NCBI GenBank assembly: GCA_023512835.1
Contig: CM042088.1
Span: 18,714,986 to 18,778,985, forward strand
Origin: Taxillus chinensis
Lineage: Eukaryota; Streptophyta; Magnoliopsida; Santalales; Loranthaceae
Length of the DNA stretch: 64,000 nucleotides
Reading direction: 5' to 3'
The notes under the pieces were generated by a model that worked only from the letters and a program-made list of their open reading frames with translations, was not told the origin of the DNA and did no database searches. Each line of letters opens with the position of its first letter. The first letter of the stretch is position 1. This document shows positions 55,085 to 64,000 of this stretch, piece by piece. The position numbers were made by a program, and so were the translations under genes.

Positions 55085-57051
55085 CTTTGGAGGAAGAGCT
55101 CTGAGTCTATGACCATCGTATTCGCGACCTTCGAAGGGAGACCTTCGAGTCTACGACCCTCCTATCCGCGACCTTCGAAGGAAGGCCTCCGAGTCTACGA
55201 CCCTCCACTCTGCGACTTTCGAAGGAAGACATCCGAGTCTACGACTCTCCAATTTGCGACCTTCGAAGGATGACCTTCGAGTCCGAGACTCTGATCGGTT
55301 GACCCACCGAACCGTTTTCCCACCAACCTTCGACCTGTCGACACTTGACTCTTTGACCGTTGACCTTCACTGTTTGGCTATATTCCGCAGAATCTTTCCT
55401 GTGTAGTCAAAAGACACAATTTTTATGTACTGGCCATCTGACAGCTATTTTTCAACACCTATCGGTCACAGGTGTTAACAAAATATTAAAAAAGACAATC
55501 ACGAGCTGCACAGGTCACCAGACCACCCGACAACGCACAAAATCTAGAAATAAAATACTTGCCTCAATAATACAGCATTAAATGCTGCAATCAGTAAAAT
55601 GCAGCCGACCCCTTTAAATTCAATCTTTTGTCGTCCACGAGATAAATAAAGAGGAAAAAGCAAAAAAAAAGGGGTACAGGGAGCAAAAAAAAAACAACAT
55701 GAGGAAGAAAAAGAACAGAGGGATATTCTGCCAAGAAAAAAAAGAAAAAAGAGGGAGAACCCAAGGATAGTCTACCCAAAAAAAATGAAAAATGCTTTGC
55801 TATTCTGCCATCTGCCCAGTCTTCATACCAAGCTCCTTGATCCCAAAAAAAAGCACGCCCAAGCTCTTTCCCTTTGCCTAGTCTTACGACCAGAAAACGC
55901 CCCCAGTCCAGAGCTTACATCCAAAAAAAACCCACGAAAAACCAAAACCACCAAAAAAAATCCCAAGAGCTTTTCTCCAATCCTTCCTTAATGCCAGTCC
56001 GTCTCCAGCATCAGTTTCCAAATCCGGCCAAACTCTAGCGCGTTGCACAAGCCGAGCTCACAGTTGTCGACTAGATTCAGAGGTTCTTCCATCACTACCG
56101 ACGCCAATATGATAGCTCGTACGTAGTATTGCTGCCAAGATCGATAAAGTCGGTTTCGTTACCTCCTGTACTATATTGTTAAATTTCATTTCTATTATTT
56201 GTATTTCGTTTTTTCCTTTGTTTTGGCGATGTAATCATTTGTTTTGTTTATTTTGTTGTATGTAATTGTAATATGTAAAAAGCAAAGCAAAAAAAATGAA
56301 GAGAGAGAAAATAGGAAAAAAAAGAGAACAAAAAAGAGAAAAAAAGAGTGATTGTTATTTAATCTATGGATGTCACACTCACACACTCCACATTTATTTT
56401 GATATGTGTGTGCATTTAGTTATAGTAAAAAAACACAAATATGCATTTTAAGTTTTAACTTGTGATTAAGGTTCAATTCTTTCGAAACAAAAAAACAACA
56501 AAAAAGAGAGTTTTCAAAAACCAAAACAAAAAAAAAACAACAAAAAAAAAAAAAACAAAACGTTTTAAAAAAACAAAAATGTTTTCAAACAAAAAAAAGT
56601 GAAAAAAACATATTTCAATTTTTAGGATTCCGATTTCCAAAAACAAGAAAATAATAATAAAACCTTTGGATTTTATTTTCCACTTCAAACAAAAAAAGCA
56701 AAACAAAACTTTTAGGTTTCCCTTCAGAAATTTAGGATAAATTAATTTTAACCATAACTTTGACAAACAACTTAGCCAAATAAAAAATTTAGACTTTCTA
56801 GGAAAACCACAGTGGCTCGACCCAGTCAAAACAGTGAAAAACAAATAGAAACCTCCTCCTTCTATAGATGCCGAAAGGGCGCTGTAGGGGTGCTAATCCT
56901 TCCCTACACGTAACCAACCCCCGAACCCTTATCTCTGGTAACGTAGACTACCCATATTTTTCGGTGACCAATTGTACCCCAAAAACAGTTGGTTGCGACT
57001 CTGTACAATCTCATCATTCGGTTGCGGCTTGGATGAAAACCGGTGATGACA

Positions 57052-58130
57052 ACTGGCGACTCTATTGGGGAGCAACACTTAGAGGGTTAGGCCTAGTACT
57101 TGGATTGGGAGGTTTCCTTTTGTTTTTACTTGGTTATTTTATTTATTTATTTTGTTTATTTTTTATTTTTTTACTCATTTTTCTGTATGATAGTTGTGAT
57201 TTATATTCTTTAATGCCATGATAGTTATGATTTACTGCTTTCCATACCTGTTGCATTCATGCATAACCCTATACATGGGCTTTTCACAATTTAGGTTAGC
57301 AAGGTTTAGTACGGTCCCCTGCGCATTGATCATTATCCGCAATGGGGCCTTGGACTTATCACTCAAGCTTGAGGTTCTTTTAAGGCTCGTCCTTTTAAGA
57401 CCCCCCTCCAGCAAATCCCATGGTGTACGGAGCCCTCTACCGAGGAAGTTTGGGAACCAACAAATAAGATAGGTCTAGCAATAAAAGCCCCTCGGTGGCA
57501 TTAGCCCACATGTTGTTTACTCATTACATGCCATGCTAACCTCTGTTTTGTAGGGTAGTCCTTAAATCATCCCTTACACAAATGATTTGCCTTACTATTG
57601 GTTTATTCTTTTATCCTGTCTATTCGCCTTGCTATTGCTATATACTGTTTGACTTCTCTCATACAACTGTTCATAATTTTATTATCCTTTTATGCTAACT
57701 CTGTCCTACTATAACGTCACTTTGTTACTTACCATGTTCATTTCTTGTTATTAGCATCCAACATGGGTCCACATCAGTCTTTGGTCATATAGACCATCTT
57801 AGTACTAGGTGTCCATTCATTCCCCACTTAACATACAACATTCTTCCACATCAGTCCACACTCCATAAGTACCTAAGAGGTGCACCCTCATCCGTACAAT
57901 TTGCCCTTATGCATTGCATCACGTAGATATATAGATCCATGCATACATACTCACTCACTCACATGTTCATGCATACATGCATGTCAAAAAAAAAAAAACA
58001 AGCAAAAGATAAGAGAAAAAAAAAAATAAAGATACAAATAAAAGGGAGCTTACCGTAATCCACTTCTTCCACAGCCAAGATTGCTCACCGATACAACCTC
58101 AGATCCTGACAGCAACAACTATCCACTTCA
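57052..58130 (+). other. Leader of the Tat/Ogre-type element
   Basis: Starts right after the LTR with ACTGGCGACTCTATTGGGGA, the TGGCGACTC-type border that follows the LTR in Tat/Ogre-group elements and probably contains the primer site. The rest (to the gag ATG at 58131) is non-coding, with low-complexity T-rich (57130-57180) and A-rich (57986-58040) runs. Long leaders are usual in this group. Confidence 0.6.
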
Positions 58131-59670
58131 ATGGCAGAACAAACAGAAAACAGATTTGCTAGTTTGGAGCAAGGCCAACAAGAACTGCAAAATCAAATGA
58201 AGGACATGACATAAATGTTGACCAAGATGGCGGCAGACAAAGATAGGGGTCCCACTAACCAGTCCCCAAGGCAAGCACAAAGGGCAACAATGCCTCCCCA
58301 CTTCATTCCAGTACCCCCACAAGAGTTCAATCCATCCAACATGAACCCTGGGCCTTCTCATCAAGTCCAATTTACCTCACCTGCTCCAAGTAACATGGCC
58401 AAAGCGATGGGACTTCATGTACCTCAGGAAGGTGATCAGTCACTATCAATGAAGAAGTTGGAGGAAAGACTCAAAGCAGTTGAGGGAGCAAAAGCTTATG
58501 GGATGATTTGTCCCCAAGACTTATGCCTAGTGGCCGGCATCATTCTGCTACCAAAATTTAAGGTACCGGATTTCGACAAGTTTAATGGGTCCCAGTGCCC
58601 AAAAACACACCTTACTATGTATTGTCGGAAGATGGTTGCCCATGCTAATGATGACAAGCTCCTCATACATTGTTTCCAAGAAAGCTTGACTGGGGCACCA
58701 CTCCGATGGTATATTCAGCTGGAGGGAAGTCATATCAAGACTTGGAAAGACCTCGCAACAACTTTCCTCACACAATACAAACACGTCACGGAATTGGAGC
58801 TGGACAGGTTGGCGTTGCTAGCCTGAGAAAGGAGCTACTGAAAGCTTTAAAGTCTATGCGAGAAGATGGAGGGAGGCAGCTACAGAAGTTCAACCCCCAT
58901 TAACCGAAAGGGAGTTGACCATAATATTTATCAAAACTTTGAAAGGGGTATACTATGAAAAGCTGATAGATAACGTATCCAGCAACTTCTCAGATCTAGT
59001 GGCTTCAGGGCAACGTATTAAAGACGGTGTAAAAGAAGGGAAGCTTCATGGTGATATGTCAAACACATCCAAGAAGTCCGCACAAATGGGGAAAAAGAAA
59101 GAACCAGATGTCCAGTCAATCTGGAAAAGCACTCCTCTGTATCAAGCCGACTTCTGGACATATCCTAGTTTGTATCCCACACCTGGATCCTATGCAGGGT
59201 CACTTCCAATGACAGCCTATGCAGCGCCGACACCTCCATACTTAGCATATCAACCACAAGGGGGAGCTCCTTATCGTTTTCCACCAAATCCAACTCCAAC
59301 CATGCAACCAGAACCCTAATAAGCCCTTGTCAGGCCGAGCCAAACCACCAATAGACCCAGGCAAGAATTCGATAAGATCCCTATAACCAATGTTGAGCTG
59401 TATCCACAACCCCTGGAAGCTAGAATGGTGACTCCAATTCCAGCAATAGAAGTGAAACAGCCACCCACTGCATGGTACAAGTCGGAGGCCCGATGTGCCT
59501 ATCACAGCAATGGAGCGGGGCACGACCTTGAAAATTGTTTTGCCCTCAAGAAAATTGTCCAATAGTTAGTCAGGACGAAGTGGCAAGACTTTTCAAAGCC
59601 ATCCAGGGAACCAAGTGTCGACTAAAACCCATTACCGGAACATCCAAGCCAGCAAACCATGGAGCCACAG
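58131..59670 (+). pseudogene. gag: Tat/Ogre-type gag, broken
   Basis: The likely start is MAEQTENRFASLEQGQQ at 58131, followed in frame by a TAA at 58212-58214. Core gag motifs: FKVPDFDKFNG, CPKTHLTMYCRKM, KLLIHCFQESLTGAPLRWY, TWKDLATTFLTQYKH, and after frameshifts near 58800-58905 IKTLKGVYYEKLID, SSNFSDLVASGQRIKDG, YQADFWTYPSLYPTPGS and finally CAYHSNGAGHDLENC, a knuckle-like CX2H motif typical of this group. Further stops at 59317-59319 and in FALKKIVQ* near 59563. A solo copia LTR follows at 59671; pol is not seen. Confidence 0.85.
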
Positions 59671-61094
59671 TGTTGAATCAAGCCTAAAATTTGGATGATG
59701 TGGATAAAACCTTATGTAATTTGATTTGTGACTTTGGTTGTTTTATCTTAAGTTATTACAGAAGATATGATCTTAATACGGACCTTCACTCGTGAGAGCA
59801 AAGCTAAGGACCGGATACATAATCCTGATCCGAACAAGAGTGAGTGTCATCAAACACTTGGTAAATAACCAAGTCTCTACCTCATACGGAATAAGGATCA
59901 TTTGTGCGGACTAATCACTTAAAGCTATGGACTTAGGAATCTACGCCTAACACTTTAAACAGACTAAGTTAAATAGATGCGGAGTAAGAATCCTAGTCTA
60001 CAAGTTTCACGGAGTAAGAGAAAGTCTTCGTAGAATAAAAAGCTAAGTCTTCCACTCAAGTGGATTAAGGATAAGAAGACACGGAATATGGATCCGAGTC
60101 TTTCATAGATGCGGAGTAAGGAAGTACTTGTGCAGAATAGGGACCCGAGCCCTTTGTTTGAACGAAGTAAGGAAACTAGATGCAGAGTAAGGAATCCGAC
60201 CCAGTTACTAATGCAGAGTAAGGATGTGCTGACATGGAGTAAACCATCTGATCGTTTAGCTCATGCGGAGTAAGGAACTCTTGTGGAGTAAGGAAGCACT
60301 GATGCGAAGTGAGCTCTCCGACCTTCTCATTCATACAGAGTATGGAAGCACTGACATGGAATAAGGATTCCAGTACCAAACTAACATGGAGTAAGCAACC
60401 AATGATACGGAGTAAGGATCCGAGCTTCATTAACACGGAGTAAGGAACTTTACGACGGATTAAAAAGATGCTGCTTCAACTTATCTCTTCGCATTCAAAG
60501 TTACCAGCTCGTTGTGTCCCGATGTAAGACAAACTCATCGATAACCTAAAGCATCTTACACGTGGATCACACAGATATGTGGACACAACTTTAACTGCAC
60601 TTGGGTACTCACAAAGACACTTATGTTTTACAAACCAAAGACCTTGAGCTCCACATCCGCAGCATTCAAGGCAGAGAGAATTCCGAGGAACAGTCATTGC
60701 TACACATTGCTCGGAAGAACAAGTTCCGAGATTGTCTCTCAGGGATGTCTCTATATATATATAATAACACTTGTATATTAGATGTGAGTTGATGTTCGTG
60801 AGTTGGCAATAAACATGTATGTACAAGAGCTCATTGAGATCATAGAGGCTAATGTGAGAGTCTTTTGTAAACAGAGTGTAAGAGAGTTTTAGAGTAGATT
60901 GAAAAGCTTTACAAGCTTTAATCTGCTTCTATTTTGTTGTACTTATCAGTTGATAATAAAACAAAATACTTCCACTATTTGGTCATCTTCCGCATTGATT
61001 ATATCTCTTAACTAGATAAGTGTTGTGCCAAAGAGTTAGAAAAGAGTTTTGAGAAGAGCCTATTCACCCCCCTCTAGGCTCCTAGGGACCAACA
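59671..61094 (+). repeat. Solo copia LTR
   Basis: Runs TGTTGAATCAAGCC (one change in the family start) to GGGACCAACA, 1,424 bp, with TSD CACAG (59666-59670 and 61095-61099). It carries the CGGAGTAAGGA array (about 59880-60450), TATA run (about 60752-60764) and AATAAAA near 60955. No internal element sequence is present. Confidence 0.92.
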
Positions 61095-61099
61095 CACAG

Positions 61100-62680
61100 A
61101 AATAAATATAACCAGGATTATGATGTTGCGAGAAAACTCTCTGGGGATGTGGCAATTTTCTTTTGTTTTGTGTGTTCAATCAACTCCGTTTTGTTAAATT
61201 TATTTTACCTACAATTTTTGTGTGCAACGTCTATCACTACTTGTTTACTCTTTTGGTACAGGTAATAGGTCCAAAGCAGGGCATATCAAGCCAAAGAAAC
61301 CTAAGCCATTTCGGTTATACCTCAAACTCCGAGCAGATTAGAAGAGCATGTCGGCATAAAAGACAACAAAACTGTCCCTATGTGAAACCAAGGCACAACA
61401 AAGTTCCTTCTATCATTGAAAGTTCCTTCTTGTTGACTTTGAGAAAGACTTTTGTTGGATATATAGGATTTGATGAAGCTACCAAGATACAGTCGAAGTC
61501 TTAAGACTCGAAGATTCGAAGGGTCATAGGGTCGACGAGCCAAGGTTAGTACAAGTAAATATGTCACAAGACATCTGGGCGAGAGGCTCGTAGACTCGTA
61601 GGGTCTGGAGACTCAAAGCATATTTGTGATAGAATACATTGTGACTCGTAGATGTAGGGTCGAAGGTCGTAAAGTCGCAATGCGGAAAAGAGGACGTTTA
61701 CTGTAAGCAACGATTAAATTCAGAGACTCGTAGAGTCGAAGAATTTTAAAGAATAGTAACCAAACTTAAATAACTCGAAGACTCGAAGCCTGTAGAACTG
61801 TAGAGTCCCTAAAGCGGTTATGTCACTTAACAGAACTTAAAGTACCGCTAGACTCGTAGACTCAAGGGTCGTAGAGTCGCAGCCTTAAAACATTGTTAAG
61901 AAAATAGGACTCGCAGACTCATAGGTCAAAGGTCGAAGAGGCGAAGCCAAAAAGACTGACCAACTAAAATGAAACTATAACTCGAGAGTCATAGAGTCAT
62001 AGACTCATGGGATATAGGTAATTTAAGGAACTTGTCAGACACATCACATACTCGAAGATCATGAAGGCAGAGAGTTATAGCTGAAGGGTCGTAGCCGTAG
62101 AGTCGAAGACTCGTAAAATACGGAAACTCAATGCATGAGCAAATACGAAAGGCTAAGGAAGAAATGTAAAGTCTAAGACTTTTAGAGTCGAAGGTTTTCA
62201 AGGTCGAAGACTCGCAGAGTTGAAGAGTCACTTAGTCAAGTAAAATAAGCTGAGAAAACCGAAGGTCGTAGACCTACAGAGCTAGGGTTGTAGACTCGCA
62301 GCTGTAACAATGTGTAGATGAGGCGCACTTCGAAGAAGTCACTCTAAGAGCCATTAGGATAGTCGCAGACTCGTAGAGTCATAGACTCGCAGAGTTGCAG
62401 ACTTACAGTTAATAGAGTGACACAACAGACTTAATCTAACTCGAACTCTAGCCTTGAAGACTCGAAGATATGTGAGTTGCAGACTTGCAGATATCAACAC
62501 TGTAAAGCCTGAAGTAAACTTCCGCAACTTCAATAGGCTCTAACTGAAACGTTCGAGTCACCAAACCTATGAGGCACCCACCGTCAAGGCATACTTATAA
62601 CCCTAAGCATATTCACTTAGTGATATCTTCAGCTAGGGTTTGTACAGTAAGCTTGCGCCGTCTCGAGCAGTTAGAGCAGA
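61100..62680 (+). repeat. GACTCG-type irregular repeat field, probably part of the Tat/Ogre-type element
   Basis: The first 400 bp (to about 61500) follow the gag in the pre-insertion sequence; an open stretch (61163-61504) has no recognizable domain. From 61500 to about 62560 the words GACTCG(T/A/C)AG, GAGTCGAAG and GGTCGTAGA recur at irregular spacing; I count about 16 ACTCG words. The same words occur, reverse-complemented, in the 44-bp array of the element's LTR. No gene is seen. Confidence 0.5.
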
Positions 62681-63090
62681 TGTAATGACCCGTATTTTGG
62701 GATGTGAGGAGTTAGTCAGTTTTACCTTTTTAGGTAGAAATTATTGGCTTTTAGGGAGTTTTATTTCCACACACTTTGGCTAAATCATCTTGTATGTTGA
62801 TAAGCAAGCAAGAGGTAAAGTTTGAGCCCAATAAGGAGTGCATGTGAGAATGCACGTGAGAAGGGCTTTTCACGTGCAGTGAGATTTTTGCATGGGAGCC
62901 TTCCTGAGAAACCCGATGAGAAGGCTTGTGGTAAAATTCTAGAGCATTTGGAGGTGCCCGTGAGAAGGGTCTTTCTCATGTGCAGCCTCCATTACCCTTG
63001 TTTTGTTGTTCTGATACTCTTTTGCTATAGGACCATAGTTAAATTATGAGTGTTTTGTCCTATGTGGTTACAAAAAGATTGTAGACTGTA

Positions 63091-63257
63091 ATAAAAACTA
63101 CGTCGTTTTGATGCTGGGACTCATTTAATCAAAACTACGTCGTTTTGATGTTGGGATTCATTTAATCAAAACTACGTCATTTTGATGCTGGGACTCATTT
63201 AATCAAAACTACGTCGTTTTGATGCTGGGATTCATTTAATCAAAACTACGTCATTTT
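63091..63257. promoter_or_regulatory. Five ACGT-centred palindromes at 37-bp spacing
   Basis: Units start at 63091, 63128, 63165, 63202 and 63239, exactly 37 bp apart. The palindrome arms are ATCAAAAC and GTTTTGAT around TACGTC or TACGTCAT variants; alternate units have CGTCA in place of CGTCG. The array ends 15 bp before the TATA box. ACGT cores are bZIP-type sites; tandem amplification suggests an enhancer. Confidence 0.7.
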
Positions 63258-63272
63258 GGGGTTTGAGTTGTC

Positions 63273-63280
63273 TATATAAA
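63273..63280 (+). promoter_or_regulatory. TATA box of the LTR at 62681
   Basis: TATATAAA, 15 bp after the last palindrome and about 60 bp before a GA-rich leader. Confidence 0.7.
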
Positions 63281-63783
63281 GAGGTGAAGGCTCTTTGTTT
63301 TAGGTTTAGGGTTCTCTTCAGCTGCTGCAGCCGTCGCAGAGAGAGAAAGAGTGAGAGAGGAGAGGTCTGGCCATTGCTGCTGTGGTGTTTCTCGTGGGCA
63401 GACGACGTTCGGCGTGGGAGCAGGATCGTTGCTGTGGTGATAAGTTTTCCGACAGGTAGGGGTTCTGTCTCTCCTGGTCTGTCCCAGAGTTAGGCCCTGT
63501 GTAGATGATGTAAAGAGTTTCTATGGCTGTTGTTATAATATTTATATGTAAATTCATATAGGTGTGACCTCCTATATGAATGTTGGCCTTCAATGGCATT
63601 TTGGTGTGATTCTGACGTTGGGTGGGCAGTGCATGTTAAATGTTCGATAAAATGCATGTGTGAATATGTTTGTGTGACAATGCCCAGTATGTGTTTTATA
63701 ATATGCCAATAAGGCTAGAATTGTGAGTTGGTAAAGCTGTGCATGCTAAGCGTTTGTTTTTATGCCTGAGTGGCTATTTGTAC

Positions 63784-64000
63784 TGTTTTGTGAAACCCGG
63801 TGGCTGTGGAAGCCCGGGACTATTTTGTGAAACCCGATGGCAGTGGAAGCCCGGGACTGTTTTATGAAACCCGGTGGCTGTGGAAGCCCTGGACTGTTTT
63901 GTGAAACCCGGTGGCTGTGGAAGCCCGGGACTGTTTTGTGAAACCCAGTGGCTGTGGAAGCCCGGGACTGTTCTTGGAACCCGGTGGCTGTGGAAGCCCG
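63784..64000 (+). repeat. 37-bp tandem array, six units visible
   Basis: The unit contains TGTTTTGTGAAACCCGG, TGGCTGTGGAAGCCCGG and GAC. Units start at 63784, 63821, 63858, 63895, 63932 and 63969; the last is cut by the window end and carries a short deletion. It contains AACCCGG and CCCGGG words, unrelated to arrays in the other Tekay LTRs. Confidence 0.9.

Larger units (their letters stand above)
35900..55299 (+). repeat. 44-bp tandem repeat array, interrupted at 36000-55084
   Basis: The units are about 44 bp: GACCTTCGAAGGAAG, then (A/G)CCTCCGAGTCTACGA, then CCCTCC with a variable end. At least four lie right of the insertion and about two to the left. The Tekay element inserted inside one unit, using CTTTG of GACCTTTG as its target. 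The repeat contains GAGTC and TTCGAA words that recur in the field at 61500-62560. Confidence 0.7.
35490..57051 (+). repeat. 5' LTR of a Tat/Ogre-type element, split by a Tekay insertion
   Basis: Own sequence is 35490-35999 plus 55090-57051, about 2.47 kb. It starts TGTTGGACCCCATTTTG (first base 35490 or 35493) and ends GGTGATGACA at 57051, followed by the leader ACTGGCGACTCTATTGGGGA. It contains a 44-bp tandem repeat (about 35900-35999 and 55085-55299; words GACCTTCGAAGGAAG, CGAGTCTACGACCCTCC) interrupted by the Tekay element at 36000-55084, then A-rich tracts shared with the LTR end at 4105-4851. Confidence 0.72.
62681..64000 (+). repeat. Tekay-type LTR, 5' part, running off the window
   Basis: Starts TGTAATGACCCGTATTTTG, the Tekay LTR start with small changes. 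In order: perfect G-box hairpin TGCACGTGAG / CTTTTCACGTGCA (62851-62878), a decayed second hairpin (62951-62988), five ACGT palindromes in a 37-bp tandem array (63091-63257), TATA box (63273-63280), GA-rich leader (63338-63362), and another 37-bp tandem array (63784-64000, six units). It is a third Tekay LTR family in the window; its coding region would lie to the right if it is a 5' LTR. Confidence 0.8.

Noticed and set aside
56195..56844. Phe-rich minus-strand ORFs suggesting membrane proteins
   Set aside because: They come from A-rich low-complexity tracts of the Tat/Ogre LTR; the hydrophobic residues reflect TTT codons only.
58131..58826. Intact non-retroviral gene
   Set aside because: Motifs such as CPKTHLTMYCRKM and KLLIHCFQESLTG identify it as Tat/Ogre gag, and it contains stops and frameshifts.

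Overview
The window looks like intergenic DNA of a flowering plant, probably a eudicot with a repeat-rich genome; the species cannot be told. I see no host gene, tRNA, rRNA or CRISPR array. Nearly every base belongs to LTR retrotransposons nested inside one another, and the order of insertion can be read from 5-bp target-site duplications (TSDs) and interrupted reading frames.

The base layer is a Ty1/copia element (+ strand). Its pol remnant (integrase, RT, RNase H) lies at 6253-8701, its spacer at 8702-9265 plus 32105-33195, and an extra 3' ORF at 33196-34041 plus 35263-35489. Left of it is a stack of right-hand ends: a copia-type LTR (to 6252), a Tat/Ogre-type LTR end (to 4851), a minus-strand copia (to 4104) and the end of another LTR (to 522).

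A second member of the same copia family (9266-32099, TSD GGATC) sits in the base element's spacer. Its middle was replaced by a Tekay-type Ty3/gypsy element (13487-23370, 5' LTR missing its first 123 bp) and the 3' part of an Athila/Tat-type element (23371-28566). The copia 3' ORF then resumes at 28567-30546, before the 3' LTR (30690-32099). One large deletion explains the loss of copia pol and of the left part of the Athila-like element.

On the right, the base copia 3' ORF is split by a solo copia LTR (34042-35262, TSD CCCCC) and then cut by a Tat/Ogre-type element starting near 35490. The LTR of that element is split by a minus-strand Tekay element (36000-55084, TSD CTTTG), which carries a younger minus-strand Tekay element (43283-52221, TSD AGATA). 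The Tat/Ogre leader and gag follow (57052-59670), then a solo copia LTR (59671-61094, TSD CACAG), a field of GACTCG-type repeats, and the start of another Tekay-type LTR running off the window (62681-64000).

Most notable: (i) both the copia family and the Athila-like element carry a 3' ORF with the same plan, an N-terminal EFY...ITP domain plus a C-terminal Ulp1/C48-like cysteine protease; (ii) the Tekay-type and Athila-like LTRs share a cassette of G-box hairpins and an ACGT-centred palindrome; (iii) the copia LTRs carry about 18 copies of a CGGAGTAAGGA motif. All coding regions are damaged by nonsense codons, frameshifts or lost catalytic residues, so they are annotated as pseudogenes.
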